Source: Alphaproteobacteria bacterium (GTDB lineage Bacteria > Pseudomonadota > Alphaproteobacteria > UBA6615). From it: a stretch of 64,000 nucleotides of DNA. Of the stretch, positions 52,408-61,726 are shown piece after piece. The stretch spans positions 320,094 to 384,093 of the forward strand of contig PBWR01000006.1 of NCBI GenBank assembly GCA_002727315.1. Direction: 5' to 3'. The stretch's first letter is position 1; every line of letters starts with the position of its first letter. The position numbers and the translations under genes are program-made. The notes below the pieces were generated by a model, which ran no database searches, was not told the DNA's origin, and saw only the letters and a list, made by a program, of their open reading frames with translations.

Positions 52408-53637
52408 CTATTCGGCGGCCTTGGCCTCGGCCTCCGGCTCGTGGATCGCGCCCGATGAAATCAGGCTCTGGATCTCGTCATCTGCGAACCCATATTCCGC
52501 CAGCACCTCGCGGCTATGCTCGCCCAGCAGGGGCGCACCACGACGGATCGAGGTCGGGGTGGCGGAGTATTTCACCGGATGGGCGATGACGCTGTGCTCA
52601 CCGCCTGTGGCCGCCGGCACCCGCTCAATCATGCCGCGCGCCTGGGTGTGGGGGTCGTCGCTCATCTCCTTGACGTCATAGACCGGCCCGGCGGGAACAC
52701 CGGCCGCCTCGAGTTTCTCAAGCCAGGCGGTGGTCGTGTCGTGGCTGAGAATCTCCGTCAGGGTCTCCACCAACGCATCCAGGTTGGTCATCCGCGAGTT
52801 GCTGGTCTCAAACCGCGGATCTTCGGCCAGCTCGGGCGCACCGATCGCCTCGACGAACTTCAGCCAGGTGTTCTGGTTCGCCGCGCCGACGACCAGCGAG
52901 GTGTCCTTGGTGGGAAAGGCCTGGTAGGGCGCGGACAGAGGATGGGCCGATCCCATGGGCTGCGAGATCTCGCCCGTCGCGTGATAGATGGCCGTCTGCC
53001 AGAACGTGTGAACGATGCCGGCCTCGTAGAGCGAGGAATCCACATACTGGCCCTCGCCCGTCTCATAGCGATGGGTCACCGCCCCGAGGATGCCCACGAC
53101 CGACAGAATGCCGGCGGTAATATCGGTGATCGGCGCCCCGACCTTGACCGGCGGGCGCCCCGGCCCCTCGCCGGTGATGCTCATGATCCCGGACATGCCC
53201 TGGGTGATCAGGTCGAACCCGCCGCGCTCGGCATAGGGGCCGGTGCGCCCGAATCCCGAGACCGAACAGTAGATCAGGCGCGGGTTGATCTCGTGCATCT
53301 CTTCCCAGCCGATCCCGAAATGCTCCATCGCACCCTTGCGGTAGTTCTCGATGAACACATCGACCTGCGCGATGATCCGGCGCAGGGCCGCCCGTCCCTC
53401 ATCGCTCTTGGTGTTCACACCCAGACCGCGCTTGTTCCGGTTCATCATCGCAAAGGCGGCGGAATCTCCCTGCACGCCTTCGCCGAAGCGCCGCGTGTCG
53501 TCGCCCCCGGGCACGCGCTCCACCTTGATCACGTCCGCACCCATATCGGCTAGCATCTGGCCGCAAGTGGGGGCCGCCATGATGTGGCTCATCTCGATCA
53601 CCTTGAGGCCATGCAGCAGGCCGGTGTTGTTGCTCAT
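52408..53637 (-). CDS. CoA transferase family III (CaiB/BaiF)
   Basis: A 409-aa class III CoA transferase. It starts LLHGLKVIEMSHIMAAPTCGQMLADMGADVIKVE; GDDTRRFGE, RGLGVNTKSDEG and YCSVSGFGRTGPYAERGGFDLITQGMSG follow, with the expected catalytic Asp in the DEGRAAL-to-FIENYRKG region. It is next to an enoyl-CoA hydratase gene (2-base gap), a pairing seen in carnitine and other acid activation pathways. A paralogue of 35313-36518. Confidence 0.92.
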   Translation of the reverse strand: MSNNTGLLHGLKVIEMSHIMAAPTCGQMLADMGADVIKVERVPGGDDTRRFGEGVQGDSAAFAMMNRNKRGLGVNTKSDEGRAALRRIIAQVDVFIENYRKGAMEHFGIGWEEMHEINPRLIYCSVSGFGRTGPYAERGGFDLITQGMSGIMSITGEGPGRPPVKVGAPITDITAGILSVVGILGAVTHRYETGEGQYVDSSLYEAGIVHTFWQTAIYHATGEISQPMGSAHPLSAPYQAFPTKDTSLVVGAANQNTWLKFVEAIGAPELAEDPRFETSNSRMTNLDALVETLTEILSHDTTTAWLEKLEAAGVPAGPVYDVKEMSDDPHTQARGMIERVPAATGGEHSVIAHPVKYSATPTSIRRGAPLLGEHSREVLAEYGFADDEIQSLISSGAIHEPEAEAKAAE

Positions 53638-53639
53638 CT

Positions 53640-54440
53640 TTATCGTCCCTTGAACTCTGGCTTTTCCTTGGCCAGGAAGGCCCGGAAGCCGGTGTTGAAA
53701 TCCTCGGTGTCGAAACAGGCGAAACCTTCTGCCTGCTCGGCCTCGGTCGGCGGCGGGCCACCGGCCAGCACCCGGTCGACGAACTTCTTGTGCCAGCGAT
53801 TGACCAACGGTGCGCCCTCCGCGATCCTCCCCGCGGTTGCATAGGCCTCGTCCTCGACCTGATCATCGGGAACCACCCGGTTGACCAGGCCCTTGTCCTT
53901 CGCCTCGGCAGCGTCGAACACGCGCGCCTCGTAGAGAATCTCCAGCGCCACCGACCGGCCGACCAGGCCGACCAGCGCCTCAACCTCCGGGTGGGTCATC
54001 ACCAAGCCGAGCCGGTTGATCGGCACCCCGAAGCGTGATCCCTCGCCGCAAATGCGCATGTCGCACATCAACGCAATCTCCAGCGCGCCGCCGACGCACA
54101 GGCCCTTGATCATTGCGATCACCGGGTGCTGGCAGTTGCGGATGGCGTGCATGGCACTGTGCATTAGCACGCCATAAGCGGCGGCCTGTTGCGAATTTGA
54201 CCGCTCGGTCTCGAACTCGGAAATATCGGCCCCCGGCCCCATCGCTTTGTCGCCCGCGCCGCGCAAGACGACGCAGCGGACACTCTTATCGCCGCCGAGC
54301 TCGTGCATCACCGTGGCGACACGGGTCCACATCGCCTTGTTGAGGGCGTTCAGCTTTTCCGGCCGGTTGAGTATGACGGTCGCAATATCCCCGTCGCGCT
54401 CGACCAGAACCACATCATCGCCGGCTGTGACCCCGTTCAT
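53640..54440 (-). CDS. Enoyl-CoA hydratase/isomerase family protein
   Basis: A 266-aa crotonase-fold protein. The oxyanion-hole segments are KAMGPGADISEF and KGLCVGGALEIALMCDMRI. The Glu positions of true hydratases appear as GLVMTHPEVEALV, where the usual first catalytic Glu lies in a MTHPE context, so the precise reaction is uncertain. ATG 54440 (MNGVTAG) with a GGGGTGAGA site is chosen over 54518. First gene of the operon with the CoA transferase. Confidence 0.88.
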   Translation of the reverse strand: MNGVTAGDDVVLVERDGDIATVILNRPEKLNALNKAMWTRVATVMHELGGDKSVRCVVLRGAGDKAMGPGADISEFETERSNSQQAAAYGVLMHSAMHAIRNCQHPVIAMIKGLCVGGALEIALMCDMRICGEGSRFGVPINRLGLVMTHPEVEALVGLVGRSVALEILYEARVFDAAEAKDKGLVNRVVPDDQVEDEAYATAGRIAEGAPLVNRWHKKFVDRVLAGGPPPTEAEQAEGFACFDTEDFNTGFRAFLAKEKPEFKGR

Positions 54441-54568
54441 ATTCTCACCCCGATCTCGATGCCGGTTTCGTCCGGCACGCCTTTTGTCACATCTCGTGCA
54501 CCAGTATAGTCCGGACAAAGCAACAACGCGCGCCGGGAATTCACGTCACCGGCCACGGGGAGGAACAA

Positions 54569-55495
54569 ATGAATGGAATGATGCCGGGCGACCGCCTGCC
54601 GTTTTCGGCTATAGACGACCGCAAGCCGCTGAAACTGCCCGATGGGGCCCGCATGGTGGTCTGGCCGGTACTGGCGCTCGAGGTCTGGGACATCGTCCGC
54701 GCGATGGCGCGCATGGTCATCCCGCCGCCCCAGGGTGTGCCGATGATTCCCGATCACCCGAACTGGAGCTGGCACGAATACGGCATGCGGGTCGGGTTCT
54801 GGCGCATCAAGCGCATGCTTGACGATCTGGGCGTGCGTCCGACTGTCACCCTGAACGCCCGCACCTGCCTTGAGTATCCACGCGCCGCCGAGGCGGTGCT
54901 GGATGCCGGCTGGGAATTCAACGCCCATTCCTATGAGCAGATGCCCATGCACAAGCTCAAGGACGAGCGCGCCGTCATCGACAAGTCGCTCAAGATCATC
55001 GGTGACTTCTGCGGCAAGACCCCGCGCGGCTGGTTCGGCCCGGGCCTGACCCAGACCTACCAGACCATCGACCACCTGGCGGCGGCCGGTGTCGAGTATA
55101 TTGGGGACTGGGTTCTCGACGACCAGCCGGTGCGCCTGAAGACCACCGGCGGCAACCCGATGATTGCCCTGCCCTACAATTACGAACTGCATGACATCGT
55201 GATGATGGCGATCCAGTACCAGACGTCCGATGTCTTCAAGACACGTTCGCTGGACTATTTCGATACCATCTATGCCGAGAGCCAGGACACCGCGAAGGTG
55301 ATGGCCATTGCCATGCATCCCTATCTCTCGGGCTCTCCGCACCGCATCCGCTACGTGCGCGAGACGTTCGAGCACATCCTGTCCCAGCCGGGCGTGGTGT
55401 GCTGGGACGGCGAGCAGATCGTCGACTGGTTCAACAAGGAAGTGCCGGCCCCGAAGTCCCGGAAGAAGAAATCCGGCGGCAAGAAGAAGGGCTAG
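54569..55495 (+). CDS. Polysaccharide deacetylase family protein (PuuE/allantoinase-like)
   Basis: A 308-aa NodB-fold protein of the PuuE/CDA1 branch. The expected first Asp motif is replaced by ALEVWD. The HSYEQMPMH segment corresponds to the metal-binding HxxxH motif, and RGWFGPGLTQT to motif 3. It ends with a very Lys-rich tail (about residues 295-308), which is unusual. Amide hydrolysis of a small molecule is more likely than cell-wall deacetylation, given the amidase 6 bases downstream. A GGGGAGGAACAA site precedes the ATG. Confidence 0.8.
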   Translation: MNGMMPGDRLPFSAIDDRKPLKLPDGARMVVWPVLALEVWDIVRAMARMVIPPPQGVPMIPDHPNWSWHEYGMRVGFWRIKRMLDDLGVRPTVTLNARTCLEYPRAAEAVLDAGWEFNAHSYEQMPMHKLKDERAVIDKSLKIIGDFCGKTPRGWFGPGLTQTYQTIDHLAAAGVEYIGDWVLDDQPVRLKTTGGNPMIALPYNYELHDIVMMAIQYQTSDVFKTRSLDYFDTIYAESQDTAKVMAIAMHPYLSGSPHRIRYVRETFEHILSQPGVVCWDGEQIVDWFNKEVPAPKSRKKKSGGKKKG

Positions 55496-55501
55496 CAGAC
55501 G

Positions 55502-56707
55502 ATGAGCGACGCAAGAATCCCCGACGACCCCGCGGGCGCCCTCGTGCCCCACAACATCACCGAACCGATCCGCGGATCGGGTCAGGGGCCGCTCGCCGGC
55601 AAGACCTTCGCGGTGAAGGACCTCTATCACATCGCCGGGCGCAAGGTGTCGAACGGCAACCCGGACTATTACGACTGGGTCGAGCCGAAGACCGAAACCT
55701 CGCCGGCCGTCCAGAAATGCCTCGATGCCGGCGCCGACATTGTTGGCATCACCATTTGCGACGAGTTTTTCTACAGCCTGTCTGGCGACAACGCCCATTA
55801 CGGCGCGCCGAAGAACTTGCGGGCACCCGGGCGCATGCCCGGCGGCTCGTCCTCGGGCTCCGCGTCCGCGATGACGGCGCAGATGTGCGACTTCACGCTC
55901 GGTTCCGACACCGGCGGTTCTGTTCGGGTTCCGGCGTCCTTCTGTGGCCTGTACGGGCTGCGCCCGACTCATGGCCGGATCGACCTGTCCCACGCGCATC
56001 CCATGGCCCCGTCCTTCGACACGGCCGGATGGTTCACCAACGAAGCTGAGCTTTTCCGGGATATCGGCCCGGTGCTGCTCGATGAGAACGGCGTGGCCGG
56101 TTCACCGGAACGCATGCTGGTGCTCACCGATGCCTTCGACCGGGCCACACCGGATGTCCGCCAGGCGCTTGAGGCGGTCGTCGCCGCGGCTGCCGATGTC
56201 CTTCCGGAAGCCGAGGAGATTGCCGTGGCCGGAGACGACACGCTGAACATCTGGTGGGACGCCTTCCGCGTCCTGCAGGCGGGTGAGGTCCAGCAGACCA
56301 ACGTGCCCTGGGTGGAGGAGCACAAAGCCGAACTCGGCCCCGGCATCCGCGAGCGGTTCGCCATGGCCGCGGCCATCACGCCCGACGAGACCGTCGCGGC
56401 GAATGCCGTGCGCGATCGCGTACGGACGCGCCTCGCCACGCTTGCTGTGCCCGGCACGATCCTGTGTCTGCCGACGGCACCGGTGATCGCCCCGATGCTC
56501 GATGCCAGCGCCGAGGATCTGGAATTCTTCCGCGCCAACACGATGGCCCTGACCTGCATCGCGGGTCATACGGGCCTGCCGCAGATCGCCATTCCGGCGG
56601 CCGAAGTCGAAGGATGTCCGATCGGGCTGTCCTTCATCGGCTGGGCGGGCGGCGACGAAGCCCTGCTCGATCTTGCCGTTGCGATGCAGCCGTTCTGCGT
56701 CCGCTAG
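55502..56707 (+). CDS. Amidase (AMI1-like, amidase signature family)
   Basis: A 401-aa amidase, shorter than most family members and closest in pattern to plant AMI1. The triad residues are Lys39 (AVKDLYH), the cis-Ser in GGSSSGSA at 114-121, and the nucleophile Ser140 in SDTGGSVRVPASFCGL. AMI1 converts indole-3-acetamide and other amides to acids; the substrate here is unknown. It is directly downstream of the PuuE-like gene and likely works with it. Confidence 0.88.
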   Translation: MSDARIPDDPAGALVPHNITEPIRGSGQGPLAGKTFAVKDLYHIAGRKVSNGNPDYYDWVEPKTETSPAVQKCLDAGADIVGITICDEFFYSLSGDNAHYGAPKNLRAPGRMPGGSSSGSASAMTAQMCDFTLGSDTGGSVRVPASFCGLYGLRPTHGRIDLSHAHPMAPSFDTAGWFTNEAELFRDIGPVLLDENGVAGSPERMLVLTDAFDRATPDVRQALEAVVAAAADVLPEAEEIAVAGDDTLNIWWDAFRVLQAGEVQQTNVPWVEEHKAELGPGIRERFAMAAAITPDETVAANAVRDRVRTRLATLAVPGTILCLPTAPVIAPMLDASAEDLEFFRANTMALTCIAGHTGLPQIAIPAAEVEGCPIGLSFIGWAGGDEALLDLAVAMQPFCVR

Positions 56708-56723
56708 CAACCGGGACAGGGTC

Positions 56724-57026
56724 ATGCTCGACGTCATCCATCCGGATCTGATCGGCGGGGTCGCGGCCGTCCTGACCACCATCGCATTCGTGCCCCAGGT
56801 CCTGAAGTCCTGGCGCACCCGGTCGACCCGAGATGTCTCGCTGGTCATGTTCGTGATCTTCACCACCGGGTTGTCGCTGTGGCTGATCTATGGGTTCGTC
56901 ATCGAATCCTGGCCGATCATCGTCGCCAACATCGTCACCCTCTCACTGACGATCACGATGATCGCACTCAAGATCCGCGGCGAACCAGATACCGAACCCC
57001 GCCGGACAACTAGATCCGACCCATGA
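56724..57026 (+). CDS. SemiSWEET-type PQ-loop transporter
   Basis: A 100-aa membrane protein with three helices and the PQ motif at 24-25 (IAFVPQVLKSWRTR), followed by TRDVSLVMFVIFTTGLSLW. Family members act as homodimers moving sugars. The ATG at 56724 lies 16 bases after the amidase stop; the open frame extends upstream into the amidase and is rejected. Co-directional with the amidase and serine hydrolase. Confidence 0.88.
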   Translation: MLDVIHPDLIGGVAAVLTTIAFVPQVLKSWRTRSTRDVSLVMFVIFTTGLSLWLIYGFVIESWPIIVANIVTLSLTITMIALKIRGEPDTEPRRTTRSDP

Positions 57027-57064
57027 CCGGCGACGGATACTCGGGCGCCTGACGGGGGAGCAGC

Positions 57065-58231
57065 ATGAGCAATATCGATACCGCTGAAATCGAGATCCAC
57101 GGCAATTGCGACCCGGCGTTCGACGCTGTCCGCGAGGCGCTGGCCCGCAACTTTTCGGACCATGGCGAAATCGGCAGCGCGGCCACGATTTATCACCAGG
57201 GCAAGAAGGCGGTCGACCTTTGGGCCGGGCACATGGATGCCGCCCGTACCCGGCCGTGGCGCGAGGACACGCTGTGCATCATGTACTCGATTGCCAAAAG
57301 CATCTGCGCGACCAGCGTGCATATCCTGGTCGATCGCGGGCTGGTCGATCTTGAGGCACCGGTCGCCAACTACTGGCCGGAATTCGCCCAGAACGGCAAG
57401 GCGGAGGTCAAGGTCCGGCACATCATCTCCCACAATTGCGGGGTTTGCTTCGCCGATGCGAGCGAACCCGGCGACGTCTACGACTATGACCGCATGATCG
57501 CGGCCCTCGAGGTGCAGGAGCCCGCCTGGCCCGCTGGCAGCAAGGGGGCCTACAACACCGTCAACATCGGCTTCCTCGCCGGCGAAGTGGTTCGGCGCGT
57601 CACGGGCACCCCGATCCGGCAGTTCATCCAGGAGAACATCTGCGGTCCCCTCGGTGCCGACTACCAGATTGGCGTGGCGGAGGCGGATCTCGACCGGGTC
57701 GCCGATCTGAGCCCAAACCCCGCCGGCAATGCGATGATGAAGCAGGGGGCATCCGGTGAAACCATCCTTTCCCGTGCCTGGCAGCCCAACCCGAAACCCT
57801 TCGGCACCGACCAGCAGAACAGCGCGAAGTTTCGGACATCCGGCATCCCCTCCTTCGGCGGGTTCGGTGAGGCCCGCGCCATGGCCCGCATCTATGCGAT
57901 GCTGGCAAACGGCGGCGAACTCGACGGTGTGCGGATTCTTTCACCCGAAGCCGTCGCACGCGCGACCGTGACCCAGTGGACCGACGAAGCCGACGGCATG
58001 ACCGGCCGTCCAATGCGCTATGCGATGGGCTATGCCCAAAACCCGCCTGGCGCGACCATCATGGGCCCGAACGAGAACGCCTTCGGCCACCTCGGCTCCG
58101 GCGGAGCGCGCGCCATCGCCGACCCCGAGCGCAACCTCGCGCTATGCTTCGTGTCGAATTTTCAGAGCGAAGGGATGGGAATTGGCGTGCGGACCGAGGC
58201 AATCGTCGAGGCCGCCTTCGCGAAACTCTAG
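57065..58231 (+). CDS. Serine hydrolase, beta-lactamase-related (class VIII esterase-like)
   Basis: A 388-aa penicillin-binding-protein-like hydrolase without signal peptide. The S-x-x-K motif is Ser75-Ile-Ala-Lys78; the Y-x-N-like element is in KGAYNTVNIGFLAGE; the third box is HLGSGGARAIADP. Family members are esterases or beta-lactamases of low specificity. A GGGGAG site precedes the ATG. It converges on the ketopantoate-reductase-like gene. Confidence 0.87.
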   Translation: MSNIDTAEIEIHGNCDPAFDAVREALARNFSDHGEIGSAATIYHQGKKAVDLWAGHMDAARTRPWREDTLCIMYSIAKSICATSVHILVDRGLVDLEAPVANYWPEFAQNGKAEVKVRHIISHNCGVCFADASEPGDVYDYDRMIAALEVQEPAWPAGSKGAYNTVNIGFLAGEVVRRVTGTPIRQFIQENICGPLGADYQIGVAEADLDRVADLSPNPAGNAMMKQGASGETILSRAWQPNPKPFGTDQQNSAKFRTSGIPSFGGFGEARAMARIYAMLANGGELDGVRILSPEAVARATVTQWTDEADGMTGRPMRYAMGYAQNPPGATIMGPNENAFGHLGSGGARAIADPERNLALCFVSNFQSEGMGIGVRTEAIVEAAFAKL

Positions 58232-58248
58232 TCCAGCGCGAATCGCAT

Positions 58249-59235
58249 TCAGCCGTCGTAGCAGCCCGCCAGGCGGGCGCGCTGGCGCACCAGCCCCAGC
58301 ACCGTATCGATCGCGGGTGTTGCCACACCAACGATCCGCCCGAGCTCCTGGACCGAGGCCACCAGCGCGTCGATCTCCATCGGCCGGCCCAGTTCCAAAT
58401 CCTGCAGCATCGACGTCTTGTGGTCGCCCACTTCGCGTGCACCGGCGATGCGCTTGTCCACGTCGATCGCGAACTTGACCCCCAACGCCTCACCCACCGC
58501 CTGTGCCTCGACCATGACGGTTCGAATGACGGCGCAGACATCGGGATCGTCGATCATCTCGGCAAGGGTCCCGCCCGTCAGCGCAGAGATCGGGTTCAGC
58601 GAGACATTGCCCCAGAGCTTGACCCACATCTCGTCCCGGATGCGTGGGCGCACGGGCGCGCGCATGCCGGCGTCGGAGAACAGCTTCGACAGGGCCTGGA
58701 CCCGCTCGGTTCGCTCGCCCGACGGTTCCCCGAGCGTGAACCGGTTGCCGTATTCGTGTCGGATGACCCCCGGTTCGATGATCTCCGTGGCCGGATAGAC
58801 GACACAGCCGATCGCCCGGTCGGGGCCGATCATCTCCCACTGGCGGTTGGCGGGATCCACCGATGCCACCCGCGTGCCCTCATGGGGACCGTCGAGTTCG
58901 TGGAAGTACCACCACGGCACGCCGTTCTGGGCCGTCACCAGCGCCGTTTCCGGCCCCAGAAGCGGCGCCATCTGGTCCGTCACCGCCGCGGCCGAATGGG
59001 CCTTCAGGGTGATGATGACGAAATCCTGCGGCCCGGCTTCGGCCGGGTCGTCTGTGGCGTTGACCGCGGCCACCTTCTCGGTGCCGTCCTCGTAGATGAG
59101 CCTGAGCCCGTTCGCCTGCATCGCCGCCAGGTGCGGGCCACGTGCAATGCATGTCACGTCGGCATCGCCCGCCTGCGCCAGCTCAACCGCCAGGTACCCA
59201 CCGATCGCGCCGGCGCCGTAGATGCAAACCTTCAT
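58249..59235 (-). CDS. Ketopantoate reductase family oxidoreductase
   Basis: A 328-aa NADPH-dependent PanE-like dehydrogenase: IYGAGAIGGYLAVELAQAG (Rossmann), TAQNGVPWWYF, and the catalytic Lys in RDEMWVKLWGNVSLNPISAL. It is 9 bases downstream of an acyl-CoA synthetase gene. With the paralogue at 20746-21771 there are two such genes in the window, and at least one is likely catabolic. Confidence 0.86.
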   Translation of the reverse strand: MKVCIYGAGAIGGYLAVELAQAGDADVTCIARGPHLAAMQANGLRLIYEDGTEKVAAVNATDDPAEAGPQDFVIITLKAHSAAAVTDQMAPLLGPETALVTAQNGVPWWYFHELDGPHEGTRVASVDPANRQWEMIGPDRAIGCVVYPATEIIEPGVIRHEYGNRFTLGEPSGERTERVQALSKLFSDAGMRAPVRPRIRDEMWVKLWGNVSLNPISALTGGTLAEMIDDPDVCAVIRTVMVEAQAVGEALGVKFAIDVDKRIAGAREVGDHKTSMLQDLELGRPMEIDALVASVQELGRIVGVATPAIDTVLGLVRQRARLAGCYDG

Positions 59236-59244
59236 GGATCCGAC

Positions 59245-60756
59245 CTAGAGCCCGAGTTTCTCGTGCAGCCCGATCCGCTGCAGCTTGCCTGTCGCGCCCT
59301 TGGGAATCTCCTCCAGGAACACAACCTTCCGGGGCACCTTGAAATCAGCCAGGCGTTCGCCCGCAAAATCGCGGATCTCCGCATCGCCTGCCGATTCCCC
59401 CTCTTTCAGCACGATCGCCGCGGCAACCTCCTCGCCCAGCTTGTCGTGCGGCAGGGCAAACGTGACCGCCTGTGCGACCGCCGGATGGTCGAGGAGGACC
59501 TCGTCGACCTCGCGCGGGCTGATCTTCTCGCCGCCCCGGTTGATGATCTCCTTCAACCGGCCGGTGATGCTGAGATAGCCTTCGTCATCAAACGACCCCT
59601 GGTCACCGGTCCGGAACCAGCCATCGGAAAAGGCCTCGGCATTGGCCTTGTCGTTGGCCTCGTAGCCCGCCGTCACGTTCGGTCCGCGAATGACGATCTC
59701 GCCGGTCTCACCGGCCGCGAGGACGTTGCCCTCCTCATCCATGATCTCGACCTCCGGACCGGCGGCAACACCGACAGAGCCCGGCTTGCGGGCGGCCGGT
59801 GGCAGAGGATTCGACGCCATCTGATGGGCGGCCTCGGTCATGCCGTAGGATTCGATAACCGGGCACCCGAACGTGTCCTCCAGCGACGCCATCACCTGGG
59901 GCGGCAGCGAGGAGGAAGAAGACCGGATAAAGCGCAGGTCCATCGCGTCGAGAATTTCTGCGTTCCGCGACGCGCGCGAAACCATCGCCTGATGCATCGT
60001 CGGCACGGCCGTGTACCAGCTCGGCGCCGCATCCTCGAACCAGCGGAAGACCCGCAGGGCATCGAAGCCCGGCGTGCAATAGGTGCTTCCGCCCGCTGCC
60101 AGGCTCGACAGCACCGCGGCAATCAGGCCGTGAATGTGGAACAGCGGCATGATGTTGACGCACCGGTCACCGGGCCCGAGCGCCAGGATCTCGCCGATAT
60201 GTCGGGCCGAGGCACAAATGTTGGTCTGGCTGAGGGGGACGATCTTGGGCCGCGAGGTCGTACCCGATGTGTGGAGGACCAGGGCAATATCGCCCGGCTC
60301 CGCGAAACCGCTTGACGATGCTGCGCTGCCGCCATCCCCGATAATCTCGAACATGCCGGCCGGATCGTCGTCGGAATGGCCGATCTCGAGAACCGGCACG
60401 CCGAGCTCCTCGGCCACGCCGATCGCAGGAGAATCGCTCCCGGCCTCGACGAACAGGGCCTTCGCGTTAAGATCCTCCAGGTAAAATCGGAATTCCTCGG
60501 TCCGGTATCCCGGGTTGAGCGGCGCCGTCGTGGCGCCCGCCCCGACCGCGAGGAACGCGGTCGCCATTTCCGGACCGTTGGACAGGACGATCGCGACCCG
60601 GTCATTGCGCCCGATCCCAAGCCGGTTCATGTCGGTGACGGTCTTTTCGACCAGCGCCCGCAGCGTCTTGTAGGTGAGCGGCGCGCGCTCCCAGCACGCA
60701 ATTGCAACGGCGTCGTCCGCGCCCGTCGCGATCAGTTCCTGAATGGTGTCAGCCAT
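59245..60756 (-). CDS. Acyl-CoA synthetase, oxalate-CoA ligase-like (AAE3/Pcs60 type)
   Basis: A 503-aa ANL-family adenylating enzyme. The P-loop-like motif is HTSGTTSRPKIVPL, the adenine motif ESYGMTEAAHQMASNPLPP and the core GWFRTGDQGSFDDEGYLSITGR; GGEKISPREVDE and the C-terminal Lys in GATGKLQRIGL complete the domain. The MTEAAHQMASNPLPP form resembles plant AAE3/yeast Pcs60 oxalyl-CoA synthetases, so oxalate or a short diacid is a plausible substrate. ATG 60756 with a GGTGGGGAA site is chosen over 60801. Confidence 0.87.
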   Translation of the reverse strand: MADTIQELIATGADDAVAIACWERAPLTYKTLRALVEKTVTDMNRLGIGRNDRVAIVLSNGPEMATAFLAVGAGATTAPLNPGYRTEEFRFYLEDLNAKALFVEAGSDSPAIGVAEELGVPVLEIGHSDDDPAGMFEIIGDGGSAASSSGFAEPGDIALVLHTSGTTSRPKIVPLSQTNICASARHIGEILALGPGDRCVNIMPLFHIHGLIAAVLSSLAAGGSTYCTPGFDALRVFRWFEDAAPSWYTAVPTMHQAMVSRASRNAEILDAMDLRFIRSSSSSLPPQVMASLEDTFGCPVIESYGMTEAAHQMASNPLPPAARKPGSVGVAAGPEVEIMDEEGNVLAAGETGEIVIRGPNVTAGYEANDKANAEAFSDGWFRTGDQGSFDDEGYLSITGRLKEIINRGGEKISPREVDEVLLDHPAVAQAVTFALPHDKLGEEVAAAIVLKEGESAGDAEIRDFAGERLADFKVPRKVVFLEEIPKGATGKLQRIGLHEKLGL

Positions 60757-60841
60757 GAATTCCCCACCTGGTTCCGCCCGGTCGCACCGATGCGCGACCA
60801 TGCCCGCCCTTCAATAAGCGATCACGGGTCGCCGCCGCAAT

Positions 60842-61132
60842 GTGCGGTCCGGCCACCGGCTCGAATTGTTAGCGGAATCAGACGAGGAAATCGACGCGCG
60901 GGGCTGTTCCCACCAGGACAATCTAATCGCCAGGAAGGAAGATCTCGTTGTCGAAAGCGAGCCAGAGATAGGCCGCCGCACCCCGGGCATGGTCGGCCAC
61001 ATTGGCCTGGCTTGCGTCGCGGAGTGGGTCGAATCCGAAGACGAGGCCAAATTGCTGCGCGACGAAGGTGTCGACCTTCTACAGAGCTGGCACTGCAGCA
61101 AGCCCGAGGTCGATCCCGACTGGATGGACTAG
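60842..61132 (+). pseudogene. Fragment of an EAL-domain (c-di-GMP phosphodiesterase) gene
   Basis: The last 45 codons read GLACVAEWVESEDEAKLLRD, then EGVDLLQSWHCSKPEVDP, the C-terminal end of an EAL domain (compare VAEGVE and DYLQG). The catalytic EAL motif and the rest of the domain are absent. The upstream 50 codons do not resemble EAL and may be another gene's remains. No ribosome site is clear. Converges on phaR. Confidence 0.6.
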
Positions 61133-61141
61133 GCACGCGGC

Positions 61142-61726
61142 CTAGCGCGACAGCGCGTCCAACTGCTTTCGAAGATTATCGATCTGGGTTTTCAGATCGT
61201 CGAGCTGCGCACCTCCACGATCGGTTTCACTCTCTGAACCGTCGCCCGCCGGCGCGTCTTCGGCACCGCCGCGTGGCGTGAACATCTGGAAGGCGCGCTC
61301 GAACATCGCCATGTTCTGGCGGCCCATTTCTTCCCACTGGGCAAACGGAAACATGCTGTTCCCGACCGCGCCCTGCATGTATTCGCGCATCCGGTCCTGG
61401 TTGTTCGAAAACGCGTCCATCGAGGCCTCGAGATAGTTCGGCACCATCGACTGCAGGCTGTCGCCATAGAACTGGATGAGCTGGCGGAGGAAACTGATCG
61501 GCAGCAAATTCTGCCCCTTGTTCTCCTCCTCGAAAATGATCTGCGTCAGAACCGAGCGCGTGATGTTGTCGCCGGATTTCGCATCGACCACCTGAAATTC
61601 CGTGCCGGCCTTCACCATCTGCGCCAGATCATCGAGCGTCACATACTTGCTCGTCGATGTGTTGTAGAGGCGCCGATTGGCGTATTTCTTGATCGTGATC
61701 GGGTCGTTCTTGTCAGAGTCGGCCAT
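61142..61726 (-). CDS. phaR: Polyhydroxyalkanoate synthesis repressor PhaR
   Basis: A 194-aa regulator that binds PHA granules and DNA and represses phasin and synthesis genes. The PHB_acc_N domain ITIKKYANRRLYNTSTSKYV is followed by the PHB_acc domain (LLPISFLRQLIQFYGDSLQ). The C-terminus ends in an amphipathic coiled-coil helix (LDDLKTQIDNLRKQLDAL). ATG 61726 is used because family similarity starts there; an upstream frame adds a poorly conserved stretch. Divergent from the PHA synthase genes. Confidence 0.93.
   Translation of the reverse strand: MADSDKNDPITIKKYANRRLYNTSTSKYVTLDDLAQMVKAGTEFQVVDAKSGDNITRSVLTQIIFEEENKGQNLLPISFLRQLIQFYGDSLQSMVPNYLEASMDAFSNNQDRMREYMQGAVGNSMFPFAQWEEMGRQNMAMFERAFQMFTPRGGAEDAPAGDGSESETDRGGAQLDDLKTQIDNLRKQLDALSR

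Noticed and set aside
57976-60315. A 779-codon plus-strand open frame, one of several very long frames opposite real genes (also 10138-11955, 8313-10046 and 1468-3036)
   Set aside because: Each lies antisense to convincing genes (serine hydrolase end, KPR, acyl-CoA synthetase; urease and urt genes; ThDP enzyme). The translations are rich in Arg, His, Gly and Ala with no family motif, as expected from GC-rich antisense frames.
60842-60990. The first half of the EAL fragment as a response-regulator leader (acidic DLVVESEPE stretch)
   Set aside because: The resemblance to leaders of DUF3369/HD-GYP regulators is only in composition and too short to support.
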